A stretch of 36,180 nucleotides of DNA. It comes from Mucilaginibacter sp. (lineage in GTDB: Bacteria > Bacteroidota > Bacteroidia > Sphingobacteriales > Sphingobacteriaceae). Position 1 is the stretch's first letter. The number at the start of each line of letters is the position of its first letter. Positions 18,832 through 26,055 of the stretch are shown piece after piece. Position numbers and translations under genes: made by a program. The notes below the pieces were generated by a model. That model ran no database searches and was not told the DNA's origin. It worked only from the letters and a program-made list of their open reading frames with translations. Location: assembly GCF_025362475.1 (NCBI RefSeq), contig NZ_JANYGH010000021.1:1-36180 (forward strand), in the 5' to 3' direction.

Positions 18832-19921
18832 AGTGACCGTAATTATATTAATCACCCTTTTCTTTATCATCCTGCGTTTTACGGTAACGCTGTTCAACTT
18901 TATATCCGATCCTAAATTGCGGCGCGTAGGCAAGCAATACAGCGATAAAGTATCCATCCTGATACCTGTTCGTAATGAGGCAGATAATATTTTAATCCTA
19001 CTCAACTCTATCCATCAGCAAGACTATCAAAATTATGAGGTTATCATTCTCGACGATGGATCAACCGATGGCACTTTTGAGGTTTGCTCCGCCTTCGTCA
19101 AAAAACATCCGGAGTTTAAAGTAATTAAAGGAGGAGAGCTACCCAATGGCTGGATAGGTAAAAACTACGCGTGCTACCAGGCAGCCCAGCAGGCCGATGG
19201 TAAATATTTGCTTTTTTTGGATGCTGATGAGCAAGTAAAACCCGGCCTTATTAACAGTGCCGTATGCCGCATGCATTTGAACAAGTTGGGCTTACTTAGC
19301 CTTTTCACCAACCAGGAAATGGTAACCATGGGCGAAAAACTGGTAGTCCCCCTGATGCATTTTATATTGCTAAACCTGCTGCCTGTAAGATTGATTTCAC
19401 TGGTGAAAAATCCATCCATAGCGGCGGCCAGCGGGCAATTCATGTTATTTGATGCCATGATTTACCATCACGAGCAATGGCATAAAGCGGTTAAAGACAA
19501 AGTAGTGGAAGATGTAGAGATCATGCGGCTTATAAAGGCCAGGGCCTACAACGGCGAGGCCCTGCTGGCCAATGGCATGATAAGCTGCCGCATGTATAAA
19601 AATTATAATGAAGCGATTAACGGTTTCAGCAAGAATTTTTTAGCGGCCTTCAATTACAGCGTTATCGGCTTTTTAATTTATTTAACCCTGGTTATCATTT
19701 TTCCGGTGATACTTATCATGACCTTAAATTTACCGCTGATCCTATTCATGTGGGGCCTCATTATATTAACCCGTATTATGATTTCATTAGCATCTGGACA
19801 AAACGCGCTATATAATGTGGTGCTGCATCCCTTACAAATGATCAATATGCTGCTTATTGCCGTATTATCTATCCAAAAGCATTTAACCAAAACAAACGTT
19901 TGGAAGGGACGCAGAATTTGA
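18821..19921 (+). CDS. Glycosyltransferase family 2 (carotenoid glycosyltransferase-like)
   Basis: A membrane GT2 enzyme of 366 aa. An N-terminal membrane helix (residues 3-27) is followed by the GT-A domain with VSILIPVRNEADN, VIILDDGSTDG, the DxD-like LFLDADEQ and the catalytic-region VVEDVEIM; three hydrophobic segments near 275-350 hold the C-terminus in the membrane. This layout resembles CrtQ and CruG, which glycosylate carotenoids. The start is TTG at 18821 (GTG at 18833 is the alternative); no ATG precedes the domain. It overlaps its upstream neighbour by 11 bp, and the next gene begins at its stop codon. Confidence 0.85.
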   Translation: MTYKVTVIILITLFFIILRFTVTLFNFISDPKLRRVGKQYSDKVSILIPVRNEADNILILLNSIHQQDYQNYEVIILDDGSTDGTFEVCSAFVKKHPEFKVIKGGELPNGWIGKNYACYQAAQQADGKYLLFLDADEQVKPGLINSAVCRMHLNKLGLLSLFTNQEMVTMGEKLVVPLMHFILLNLLPVRLISLVKNPSIAAASGQFMLFDAMIYHHEQWHKAVKDKVVEDVEIMRLIKARAYNGEALLANGMISCRMYKNYNEAINGFSKNFLAAFNYSVIGFLIYLTLVIIFPVILIMTLNLPLILFMWGLIILTRIMISLASGQNALYNVVLHPLQMINMLLIAVLSIQKHLTKTNVWKGRRI

Positions 19922-20574
19922 ACAGTCATTTATCTACAGGCAGCGCAAAAACCGAACGGATCGCTATTGTTATAATTGTGCTGTTTCATATAGTGGGATT
20001 GATTGGTTTTGTCATTCCATCCTTAACGGTGTTGTTTATAAAATTAGTACCCTGGCATTTGTTGCTGATGGCGGGTGTAATTGTTTACAGTTATAATCAG
20101 CTCAGCACAAAATTTTTATTGTTTGGCCTGCTTGTTTTCACGATAGGCTTTTCGGCCGAACTTATCGGCGTACATACCGGTTTGCTGTTTGGCAACTATA
20201 GCTATGGCGAAACACTCGGCATTAAACTGTTTAATGTACCCCTGATGATTGGGGTAAATTGGTTCTTGCTTATTTTTTCAACAGGAGTGCTCATGCAAAG
20301 AAGCCGAATTAAGAATATTTATACCCGTGTTATAGCAGGAGCCCTTGTGCTTACTTTTCTTGATATGCTCATAGAGCCAGTAGCTGTCCATTTTGATTAT
20401 TGGCATTGGGTGGGAAACAGCATTCCACTTAAAAATTACTTCTGCTGGTTTATATTAAGTGCTGCAATGCTTTTCGTCTTCGAGAAATTTCAATTTAAAC
20501 CACAAAGCAAAGCTGCGGCGGCATTGCTTATCATGCAGTTTGTGTTTTTTATAGTGCTGGAGTTAATGAACTAA
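19918..20574 (+). CDS. cruF: CruF-type carotenoid 1',2'-hydratase (DUF422 family)
   Basis: An integral membrane protein of 218 aa with about six helices. Family landmarks are AELIGVHTGLLFGNYSYGE, NVPLMIGVNW, DMLIEPVAVHFDYWHW and PLKNYFCWF, the conserved acidic/His-bearing segments of the CruF/bacterioruberin hydratase family. CruF adds water across the 1',2' double bond of the psi end of gamma-carotene or lycopene derivatives. I place the start at TTG 19918, where TTGA overlaps the stop of the GT2 gene; GGAAGGGA 8 bp upstream is one of the few Shine-Dalgarno-like sites in the window. TTG at 19900 is the alternative. The cruF-glycosyltransferase pairing is known from cyanobacterial myxol glycoside synthesis. 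Confidence 0.86.
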   Translation: MNSHLSTGSAKTERIAIVIIVLFHIVGLIGFVIPSLTVLFIKLVPWHLLLMAGVIVYSYNQLSTKFLLFGLLVFTIGFSAELIGVHTGLLFGNYSYGETLGIKLFNVPLMIGVNWFLLIFSTGVLMQRSRIKNIYTRVIAGALVLTFLDMLIEPVAVHFDYWHWVGNSIPLKNYFCWFILSAAMLFVFEKFQFKPQSKAAAALLIMQFVFFIVLELMN

Positions 20575-20675
20575 AGACAAGGAATATGCCCTTCCCAGGT
20601 GACGTGTAAAACGGCAACATCCTTGAGATCGTGTCAAATAATTAGCAAATGCAACAAAATCAAATAATCAACAGT

Positions 20676-20683
20676 TATATTTG
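20676..20683 (+). promoter_or_regulatory. Candidate -7 element of ispH
   Basis: TATATTTG lies only 7 bp before the ATG at 20691, so the transcript would start at or next to the start codon (leaderless). A TTG at -33 is not evident. Confidence 0.45.
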
Positions 20684-20690
20684 CAACACC

Positions 20691-21542
20691 ATGGGAACGT
20701 ACAATTTACAGGTTACTATCGATCAGGACTCGGGCTTTTGCTTTGGGGTGGTTTACGCCATTGACATGGCCGAGGAAATACTGGCCGAAGACGGTTACCT
20801 GTATTGCCTGGGCGATATTGTGCATAACGATGAGGAGGTAGATCGTTTAAAAGCTCAGGGTTTAAGGATAATTGACCATAGCCAGCTCAAAGATTTACAT
20901 AACGAAAAGGTGCTTATACGTGCACATGGCGAAGCTCCTGATACTTACCGTACTGCTTTAGATAATAACATTACCCTCATTGATGCCTCATGCCCTGTAG
21001 TGTTAAAGCTGCAAAACCGCATAAAAACATCTTACGACTCCAATGAGAAGATCCTGATATTTGGTAAACATGGTCACGCGGAAGTAATTGGCCTTGAAGG
21101 GCAAACCAACAACGAAGCCCTGGTTTTCCAGGATATTGCCGAGCTGGATAACGTGGAACTGCCCCACAACATTACGCTTTACAGCCAAACTACCAAAAGC
21201 ATGGAAAAGTTTTACAGCGTAAAGGATGAGTTGATTTCAAGGGGATATGATTTAAAGGCAAATGATACCATCTGCCGCCAGGTATCAAACCGGGATAAGG
21301 ATTTGCCAAAGTTTGCAACCAGATTTGATAAGATCATATTTGTTTCGGGCAAAAAATCATCAAACGGGAAGGTTTTATATGAAGTTTGCCGCAAGCATAA
21401 CCCCAATACCTATTTTATCTCATCGGCCGATGAACTGGACTCTTCTATGTTCTCGCAAAATGATACCGTTGGTATAGCCGGCGCTACATCAACCCCTATG
21501 TGGCTGATGCAAAAGGTAAAAGATGCCATTGAAAATCTTTAA
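20691..21542 (+). CDS. ispH: 4-hydroxy-3-methylbut-2-enyl diphosphate reductase IspH
   Basis: The last step of the MEP pathway: it reduces HMBPP to IPP and DMAPP with a 4Fe-4S cluster. From ATG 20691 the length is 283 aa. The three cluster cysteines are C17 (GFCFGV), C101 (DASCPV) and C195 (DTICRQVSNRD); the substrate-pocket residues H45 (IVHNDEEV), H79 (RAHGEA), H129/E131 (KHGHAEV) and the SQTTKS segment are all present. It supplies the isoprenoid precursors, and its place between a CruF-type hydratase and a CrtW-type ketolase ties it to carotenoid output. The frame is open up to 20649, but the family start fits 20691. Confidence 0.97.
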   Translation: MGTYNLQVTIDQDSGFCFGVVYAIDMAEEILAEDGYLYCLGDIVHNDEEVDRLKAQGLRIIDHSQLKDLHNEKVLIRAHGEAPDTYRTALDNNITLIDASCPVVLKLQNRIKTSYDSNEKILIFGKHGHAEVIGLEGQTNNEALVFQDIAELDNVELPHNITLYSQTTKSMEKFYSVKDELISRGYDLKANDTICRQVSNRDKDLPKFATRFDKIIFVSGKKSSNGKVLYEVCRKHNPNTYFISSADELDSSMFSQNDTVGIAGATSTPMWLMQKVKDAIENL

Positions 21543-21572
21543 CAGCACGCTTTTTGCTGTTGTTTAAATCAC

Positions 21573-22256
21573 ATGCAAAAAAGTCCTTCAAATATTGGTT
21601 TATTGGTAGCAATCATCGTAATTGGTTGCTGGGTAACATCCATTACCTTATTAATGCAATGGCATTTCAGTTTTGCGAATCCGCTGGTTTACCTGTTTAT
21701 TTTGGTGCAAATGCATTTGTACACCGGCCTGTTCATTACCGCGCATGATGCCATGCATGGCACTATATTGCCAAATAAGGGCATTAATAACTTTATTGGC
21801 TATCTGTGTACTTTTCTATATGCATCGTTCTGGTATCCGCAGCTTTACACCAAACATCACTTACACCATAGTAATGTACATACCGAACAGGATCCCGACT
21901 ATCATAACGGGGGTTTCTGGAGCTGGTATGTAACTTTCATCCGCAATTATTTGTCTATCTGGCAAATTGTAATCATGGCTGCTTTATTCAATATTTTAAA
22001 ATTGTGGATCCCGCAGGCCAACCTCTTACTATTTTGGGTTGCGCCCTCGTTGTTGAGTACTTTACAGTTATTTTACTTTGGCACCTACCAGCCACATAAA
22101 GGCGAGCATAATAATAAATATTTTGCGCGCAGTCAGGCTAAAAATCATGCGCTGGCCTTTTTCAGCTGTTATTTTTTTGGATACCACTATGAACACCACG
22201 ATTCGCCGGGTACTCCCTGGTGGATGTTATGGAAAACCCGAATCGAACAAAAGTGA
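21573..22256 (+). CDS. crtW: CrtW-type carotenoid (beta-carotene) ketolase / membrane desaturase
   Basis: A membrane-bound di-iron enzyme of 227 aa. The histidine clusters are HDAMHG, HHLHHSNVH and HHYEHHDSPGTPWW; FGTYQPHKGEH and the final PWW are typical of CrtW ketolases and less so of fatty-acid desaturases. Four hydrophobic segments precede or separate the clusters. CrtW puts keto groups at C4/C4' of beta-ionone rings. It starts 30 bp after ispH, so the two genes are likely cotranscribed. A general sterol/fatty-acid desaturase is the alternative, but the C-terminal signature favours CrtW. Confidence 0.85.
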   Translation: MQKSPSNIGLLVAIIVIGCWVTSITLLMQWHFSFANPLVYLFILVQMHLYTGLFITAHDAMHGTILPNKGINNFIGYLCTFLYASFWYPQLYTKHHLHHSNVHTEQDPDYHNGGFWSWYVTFIRNYLSIWQIVIMAALFNILKLWIPQANLLLFWVAPSLLSTLQLFYFGTYQPHKGEHNNKYFARSQAKNHALAFFSCYFFGYHYEHHDSPGTPWWMLWKTRIEQK

Positions 22257-22321
22257 TCAAGGTAAATTATAGCGTTATGCTAAGCCTGTTGCCGGGCAGG
22301 AAATAGAAACGCAGTCTAAGT

Positions 22322-23170
22322 TTAACTTAAAAACAAAGTTTCCTCTATTGCGGGTATAAAGTTGTTTTTAAGCGCAGTATCAAAAAGCAGTTTAATAGCT
22401 TTTCTTCCTTCATCGCCCAGTTCAACAGAGTATTTGTTTACATAAAGTTCGATGTGCTTGTACATCACTTCTTCGCTCATTTCCTGGGCATGTGACCGGA
22501 TAAACTCGAGGCCCGATTTTGGATTGGCAAAAGCAAACTCAACCGATTTGCGCAGCACCCTGTTCAATTTATGCTGAACATCTAATGGCAAGTTGCGGTT
22601 TGCCACAATACCACCCAAAGGAATAGCGCAGCCCGTTTGCTTTTCCCAATGATCGCCCAGGTCGATGATTTTTTTTAAACCCTTATCCTGGTACGTAAAG
22701 CGGTTTTCGTGAATAATAAGGCCAATATCTACTCTTCCCTCTAAAACAGCATTTTCAATGTCCGAAAAAACAAGCTCTATTTTGTTAGTTGCATTTGGGA
22801 AGGCATTGCCCAATAAAAAATTAGCGGTAGTATACTTGCCGGGGATTCCGATTTTGAGGTTCGGGTTGCCGGTTTCCAGCTGTGCAAGCAATTTTTCAGG
22901 ATCTTCTTTGCAGATCAGCATTGGCCCAACTCCAAATCCTAACGCGCTTCCTGAATCAAGCAGCACATATTTATCGGCCACGTAGGCAAAAGCATGGTAA
23001 CTTAATTTGGTAACATCCAATTCGCCGCGAAAAGCTTTTTGGTTAAGGGTTTCTACATCATCATAAAAAACCTCAAACTCCAAACCCTCGGTATCAATTT
23101 TATGATGAATCAGGGCGTCGAAAATAAATGTATCATTAGGGCAGGGCGAAAAACCGAGGGTTAGTTTCAT
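22322..23170 (-). CDS. mqnD: 1,4-dihydroxy-6-naphthoate synthase MqnD
   Basis: An enzyme of the futalosine menaquinone pathway that converts cyclic dehypoxanthinyl futalosine to 1,4-dihydroxy-6-naphthoate. The length is 282 aa from ATG 23170. The fold is that of a periplasmic-binding-like protein, with family motifs LGFSPCPNDTFIFDAL at the N-terminus, DVTKLSYHAFAYV and GVGPMLICK. No signal peptide is present, which fits a cytoplasmic enzyme. It lies 77 bp downstream of mqnB on the same strand, so the two are probably cotranscribed; mqnA, mqnC and mqnE are not in the window. Confidence 0.94.
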   Translation of the reverse strand: MKLTLGFSPCPNDTFIFDALIHHKIDTEGLEFEVFYDDVETLNQKAFRGELDVTKLSYHAFAYVADKYVLLDSGSALGFGVGPMLICKEDPEKLLAQLETGNPNLKIGIPGKYTTANFLLGNAFPNATNKIELVFSDIENAVLEGRVDIGLIIHENRFTYQDKGLKKIIDLGDHWEKQTGCAIPLGGIVANRNLPLDVQHKLNRVLRKSVEFAFANPKSGLEFIRSHAQEMSEEVMYKHIELYVNKYSVELGDEGRKAIKLLFDTALKNNFIPAIEETLFLS

Positions 23171-23247
23171 GTTGTTAATGGGTTCGCGTACTATGCTGTA
23201 CAATTAATGCACGCTGTATAACAAAAAGGTTAAATGTAAAATCTGAT

Positions 23248-23868
23248 CTATGAATTAATTATGGCATCAATAAGATCGATGGCAAATGTATTCAGATTTT
23301 TTATGGCAAGACCTATCTGCCAGCTATCGCGATTGCGTTTTTCTACATAATTTGACACAGCCCTGATTTGCATACATGGCGCATTAACCTGCCCGCAGGC
23401 GTAAAAGAAAGCAGCACCCTCCATACTTTCAAGCTGCGGGTTTAAGCGGGCCTGCACTTTTTTAATAGACAAATCATTTCCATGAACTGTATTTACAGTG
23501 ATAGCCCGTACCTTTTTCAAAAAAAAATTGCTGTAAACTTCGTTAAGAGTGATTGTGGGCTTATAGGTAACTTCGCCAAACCCCAATGTATTCATGGGTA
23601 TAAATTGCTCATCATCTTCGGCACCCATTTCTGCAAAAGTATCTTCGGTAACTTCAAGCACATGGCCCGGCTCAATGTTCCTGTCAAAGCTGCCGGCAAT
23701 ACCCAGGTTTATAACCAAATCGTATTTTGAGTGTGCAAAATGATGGCCAAGGGCAAAAGCAGTGGGCACCATACCGGCACCGGTTACAAGCAAGTCTATT
23801 TTATTGCCAAAGTATTTACTAAGGGGGGCTACCTCTGGCGCCGTTGCGGCAACTACTAATATAAGCAT
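23248..23868 (-). CDS. mqnB: Futalosine hydrolase MqnB
   Basis: A nucleosidase of 206 aa that removes hypoxanthine from futalosine (or the 6-amino form) in menaquinone synthesis. It belongs to the purine-nucleoside-phosphorylase/MTAN fold: LVTGAGMVPTAFAL, VINLGIAGSF, MEGAAFFYAC (the ribose-binding Met-Glu) and IRAVSNYVE are all present. Its neighbour mqnD makes the MqnB assignment firmer than a general MTA/SAH nucleosidase. It is transcribed divergently from queD across a 91-bp gap. Confidence 0.93.
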   Translation of the reverse strand: MLILVVAATAPEVAPLSKYFGNKIDLLVTGAGMVPTAFALGHHFAHSKYDLVINLGIAGSFDRNIEPGHVLEVTEDTFAEMGAEDDEQFIPMNTLGFGEVTYKPTITLNEVYSNFFLKKVRAITVNTVHGNDLSIKKVQARLNPQLESMEGAAFFYACGQVNAPCMQIRAVSNYVEKRNRDSWQIGLAIKNLNTFAIDLIDAIINS

Positions 23869-23936
23869 ATTGCTTTAAAATGTTTTATGAAGTTTTTTGG
23901 GTACTAATATAAAACAACTCGCCTGTTTTTGTTTTG

Positions 23937-23944
23937 TATATTTG
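23937..23944 (+). promoter_or_regulatory. Candidate -7 element of queD-folE
   Basis: TATATTTG fits TAnnTTTG 15 bp before the ATG at 23960, predicting a very short leader. No TTG at -33 was found. Confidence 0.45.
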
Positions 23945-23959
23945 CATCCACTTACTATT

Positions 23960-24379
23960 ATGATGATACATATAACGCGCAAAGAACATTTTAATGCCGC
24001 TCACAGGATGTACCGTGAGGAATGGAGCGCTGAAAAAAACAATGAGGTATTTGGCAAATGTGCCAATCCTAACTGGCATGGTCATAACTACAACTTGTTT
24101 GTAACGGTTAAAGGCGAAGTCACGCATGCAACTGGCTATCTGATTGACCTTAAAGAGTTAAAGATTATCATTAACGAGTTTGTTATTGAAAAGCTTGATC
24201 ATAAAAACATCAATAAGGATGTGGAGTTTATGGCAGGTAAAATGGCATCAACGGAGTTGCTTTGCATTGAGATATTCAATCAGCTTAAAGCGCCTATTGA
24301 GGCCTATGAGGGTGTGTTTTTACACTCGGTAAAATTATATGAAACAGAAAACAATTCGGCCGAGTACTTTGGCGGATAA
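23960..24379 (+). CDS. queD: 6-carboxytetrahydropterin synthase / 6-pyruvoyl-tetrahydropterin synthase-like QueD
   Basis: The protein has 139 aa and acts on dihydroneopterin triphosphate, the product of the next gene. Zinc ligands are H in FNAAHRMY and the two His of NWHGHNY; the catalytic Cys is in GKCANPNWHGH. GYLIDLKELK and LDHKNIN are conserved family segments. In the QueD role it makes 6-carboxytetrahydropterin for queuosine; a PTPS role cannot be excluded from sequence. I chose ATG 23960 (23963 also possible), since the frame upstream lacks family residues. folE follows after 9 bp. Confidence 0.9.
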   Translation: MMIHITRKEHFNAAHRMYREEWSAEKNNEVFGKCANPNWHGHNYNLFVTVKGEVTHATGYLIDLKELKIIINEFVIEKLDHKNINKDVEFMAGKMASTELLCIEIFNQLKAPIEAYEGVFLHSVKLYETENNSAEYFGG

Positions 24380-24388
24380 CTTTATAAA

Positions 24389-25027
24389 ATGATTGACGAA
24401 AACCACATCCCCGACCGTGATGATGATATTGACGGTTATACTAAAATAGACAGGTACAATCCTCAACTGATTGAAAGCTTATCAGCCAACTACCTTAATG
24501 TTTTAAAACAGATTGGAGAAAATCCCGAACGCGACGGTTTGTTAAAAACCCCTGAGCGTATTGCCAAAGCCATGCTGTTTCTTACTCATGGTTATGATCT
24601 GGATGCGAAAACAATACTGAGCTCCGCGATGTTTAAGGAGGATTACAGCCAGATGGTTATTGTTAAGGATATTGAGGTATACTCGATGTGTGAGCACCAT
24701 ATGCTGCCTTTTTTTGGCAAGGCACATATAGCTTATATTCCTAACGGATATGTTGTAGGCCTGAGTAAAATACCACGCATTGTTGATGTTTTTGCCCGCA
24801 GGTTGCAGGTACAGGAACGGCTAACCAACGAGATTCGTGACTGTATCCAGGAAACACTTAATCCTTTTGGTGTAGGTGTTGTAATTGAATGCCGTCACCT
24901 GTGCATGAGTATGCGTGGTGTGCAAAAACAAAACTCAGTAACTACCACATCGGCATTTACGGGTGAGTTTTTAAAAGAAAAAACACGCACCGAATTTTTG
25001 AATTTGATAAGCGCGAAACTGGGTTAA
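24389..25027 (+). CDS. folE: GTP cyclohydrolase I
   Basis: It converts GTP to 7,8-dihydroneopterin triphosphate, the shared precursor for folate, queuosine and pterin cofactors. It has 212 aa. Zinc-binding residues are in [10 protein letters not shown] and [28 protein letters not shown] and [23 protein letters not shown] are the standard family signature segments. The first 35 residues are acidic and variable. It is 9 bp after queD, and the pair supplies substrate and enzyme of one pathway. Confidence 0.97.
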   Translation: MIDENHIPDRDDDIDGYTKIDRYNPQLIESLSANYLNVLKQIGENPERDGLLKTPERIAKAMLFLTHGYDLDAKTILSSAMFKEDYSQMVIVKDIEVYSMCEHHMLPFFGKAHIAYIPNGYVVGLSKIPRIVDVFARRLQVQERLTNEIRDCIQETLNPFGVGVVIECRHLCMSMRGVQKQNSVTTTSAFTGEFLKEKTRTEFLNLISAKLG

Positions 25028-25039
25028 GAAGCCTGGGAA

Positions 25040-25101
25040 GAATCAAGAGTTAAGAATCAAGATAGAAACAAATCCGAAATCGAAAATTCGAATTTCGAAA
25101 C
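25040..25101. repeat. Dispersed intergenic repeat ahead of fabD
   Basis: AGAGTTAAGAATCAAGA (25046-25062) is the exact reverse complement of 14398-14414. The adjoining AAATCCGAAATCGAAA and the near-palindrome TCGAAAATTCGAATTTCGA (25080-25098) have the composition of dispersed intergenic repeats. It fills most of the folE-fabD gap. Confidence 0.55.
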
Positions 25102-25108
25102 AAAACAT

Positions 25109-25996
25109 ATGAAAGCATATATTTTTCCGGGGCAGGGTGCCCAGTTTGCGGGTATGGGTAAAGATCTTTACGATCAATCAGAAAAAGCCCGTGAACTATT
25201 TGAAAAAGCCAATGAGATATTAGGTTTCCGCATTACTGATGTAATGTTTGATGGAACAGCCGAAGACCTGGTACAAACCAACGTAACCCAGCCGGCTATA
25301 TTTCTACACTCGGTTATTTTAGCAACCGTTTTAGGTGACGATTTTAAACCAGAAATGGTTGCCGGCCACTCATTAGGCGAATTTTCTGCCCTTGTAGCTG
25401 CCGGCGCCTTATCATTTGAGGATGGTTTGCGCTTAGTAGCCGCCCGCGCCAATGCCATGCAAAAAGCCTGCGAGCTGCAGCCATCAACCATGGCCGCAAT
25501 TTTGGGTTTGGATGATTTTATTGTTGAAGACGTTTGCCAACAAGTAAGCGATGTGGTAGTAACAGCAAATTACAACTGCCCTGGTCAACTCGTAATATCC
25601 GGTACCATTGCAGGGGTTGATGAGGCTTGCGAAAAGCTGCTTGCAGCCGGCGCAAAAAGGGCTTTAAAACTTAAAGTTGGGGGTGCATTCCATTCGCCGC
25701 TAATGGAATCGGCAAGGGTTGAGCTTGAAGCCGCCATTGTTGCTACCGAAATTAAACCGCCTGTTTGCCCTATATATCAAAACATAGATGCCAAACCATA
25801 TATTGATCCGGCTCTTATAAAACAAAATTTAATAGCCCAGCTTACCGGCGCCGTAAGGTGGACACAAACGGTTAAACACATGCTGGAAGATGGAGCAACC
25901 TCCTTTACCGAGGTTGGCCCGGGCAATGTATTGCAAGGCCTTGTAAAAAAAGTTGACAGGGCAGTGGTTACCGGCAGCGCCGCTTTACCACAATAA
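25109..25996 (+). CDS. fabD: Malonyl-CoA:ACP transacylase
   Basis: It loads malonyl groups onto acyl carrier protein for fatty-acid elongation. It has 295 aa. IFPGQGAQFAGMG is the N-terminal signature, GHSLGEFSAL contains the catalytic serine, the arginine that holds the malonyl carboxylate is in VAARANAMQ, and GAFHSPLM contains the catalytic histidine. There is no signal peptide, as expected for a cytosolic enzyme. It has its own terminator at 26003-26027 and is not beside other fab genes here, unlike in many bacteria. Confidence 0.97.
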   Translation: MKAYIFPGQGAQFAGMGKDLYDQSEKARELFEKANEILGFRITDVMFDGTAEDLVQTNVTQPAIFLHSVILATVLGDDFKPEMVAGHSLGEFSALVAAGALSFEDGLRLVAARANAMQKACELQPSTMAAILGLDDFIVEDVCQQVSDVVVTANYNCPGQLVISGTIAGVDEACEKLLAAGAKRALKLKVGGAFHSPLMESARVELEAAIVATEIKPPVCPIYQNIDAKPYIDPALIKQNLIAQLTGAVRWTQTVKHMLEDGATSFTEVGPGNVLQGLVKKVDRAVVTGSAALPQ

Positions 25997-26002
25997 TTTT
26001 TT

Positions 26003-26027
26003 AAAGGCACTGTATAGTGCCTTTTGT
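26003..26027 (+). terminator. fabD terminator
   Basis: The stem AAAGGCAC/GTGCCTTT with a TGTATA loop is followed by GTTTTTTT. The GTG inside the right arm is an in-frame but unlikely start of the next gene. Confidence 0.85.
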
Positions 26028-26055
26028 TTTTTTAATCGTTTTATCTGATAGTAAT

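Noticed and set aside
26017..26055. GTG start for the histidine kinase at 26017.
   Set aside because: It lies inside the right arm of the fabD terminator hairpin, and the N-terminal residues it adds are not needed. TTG 26056 is better placed, though not certain.
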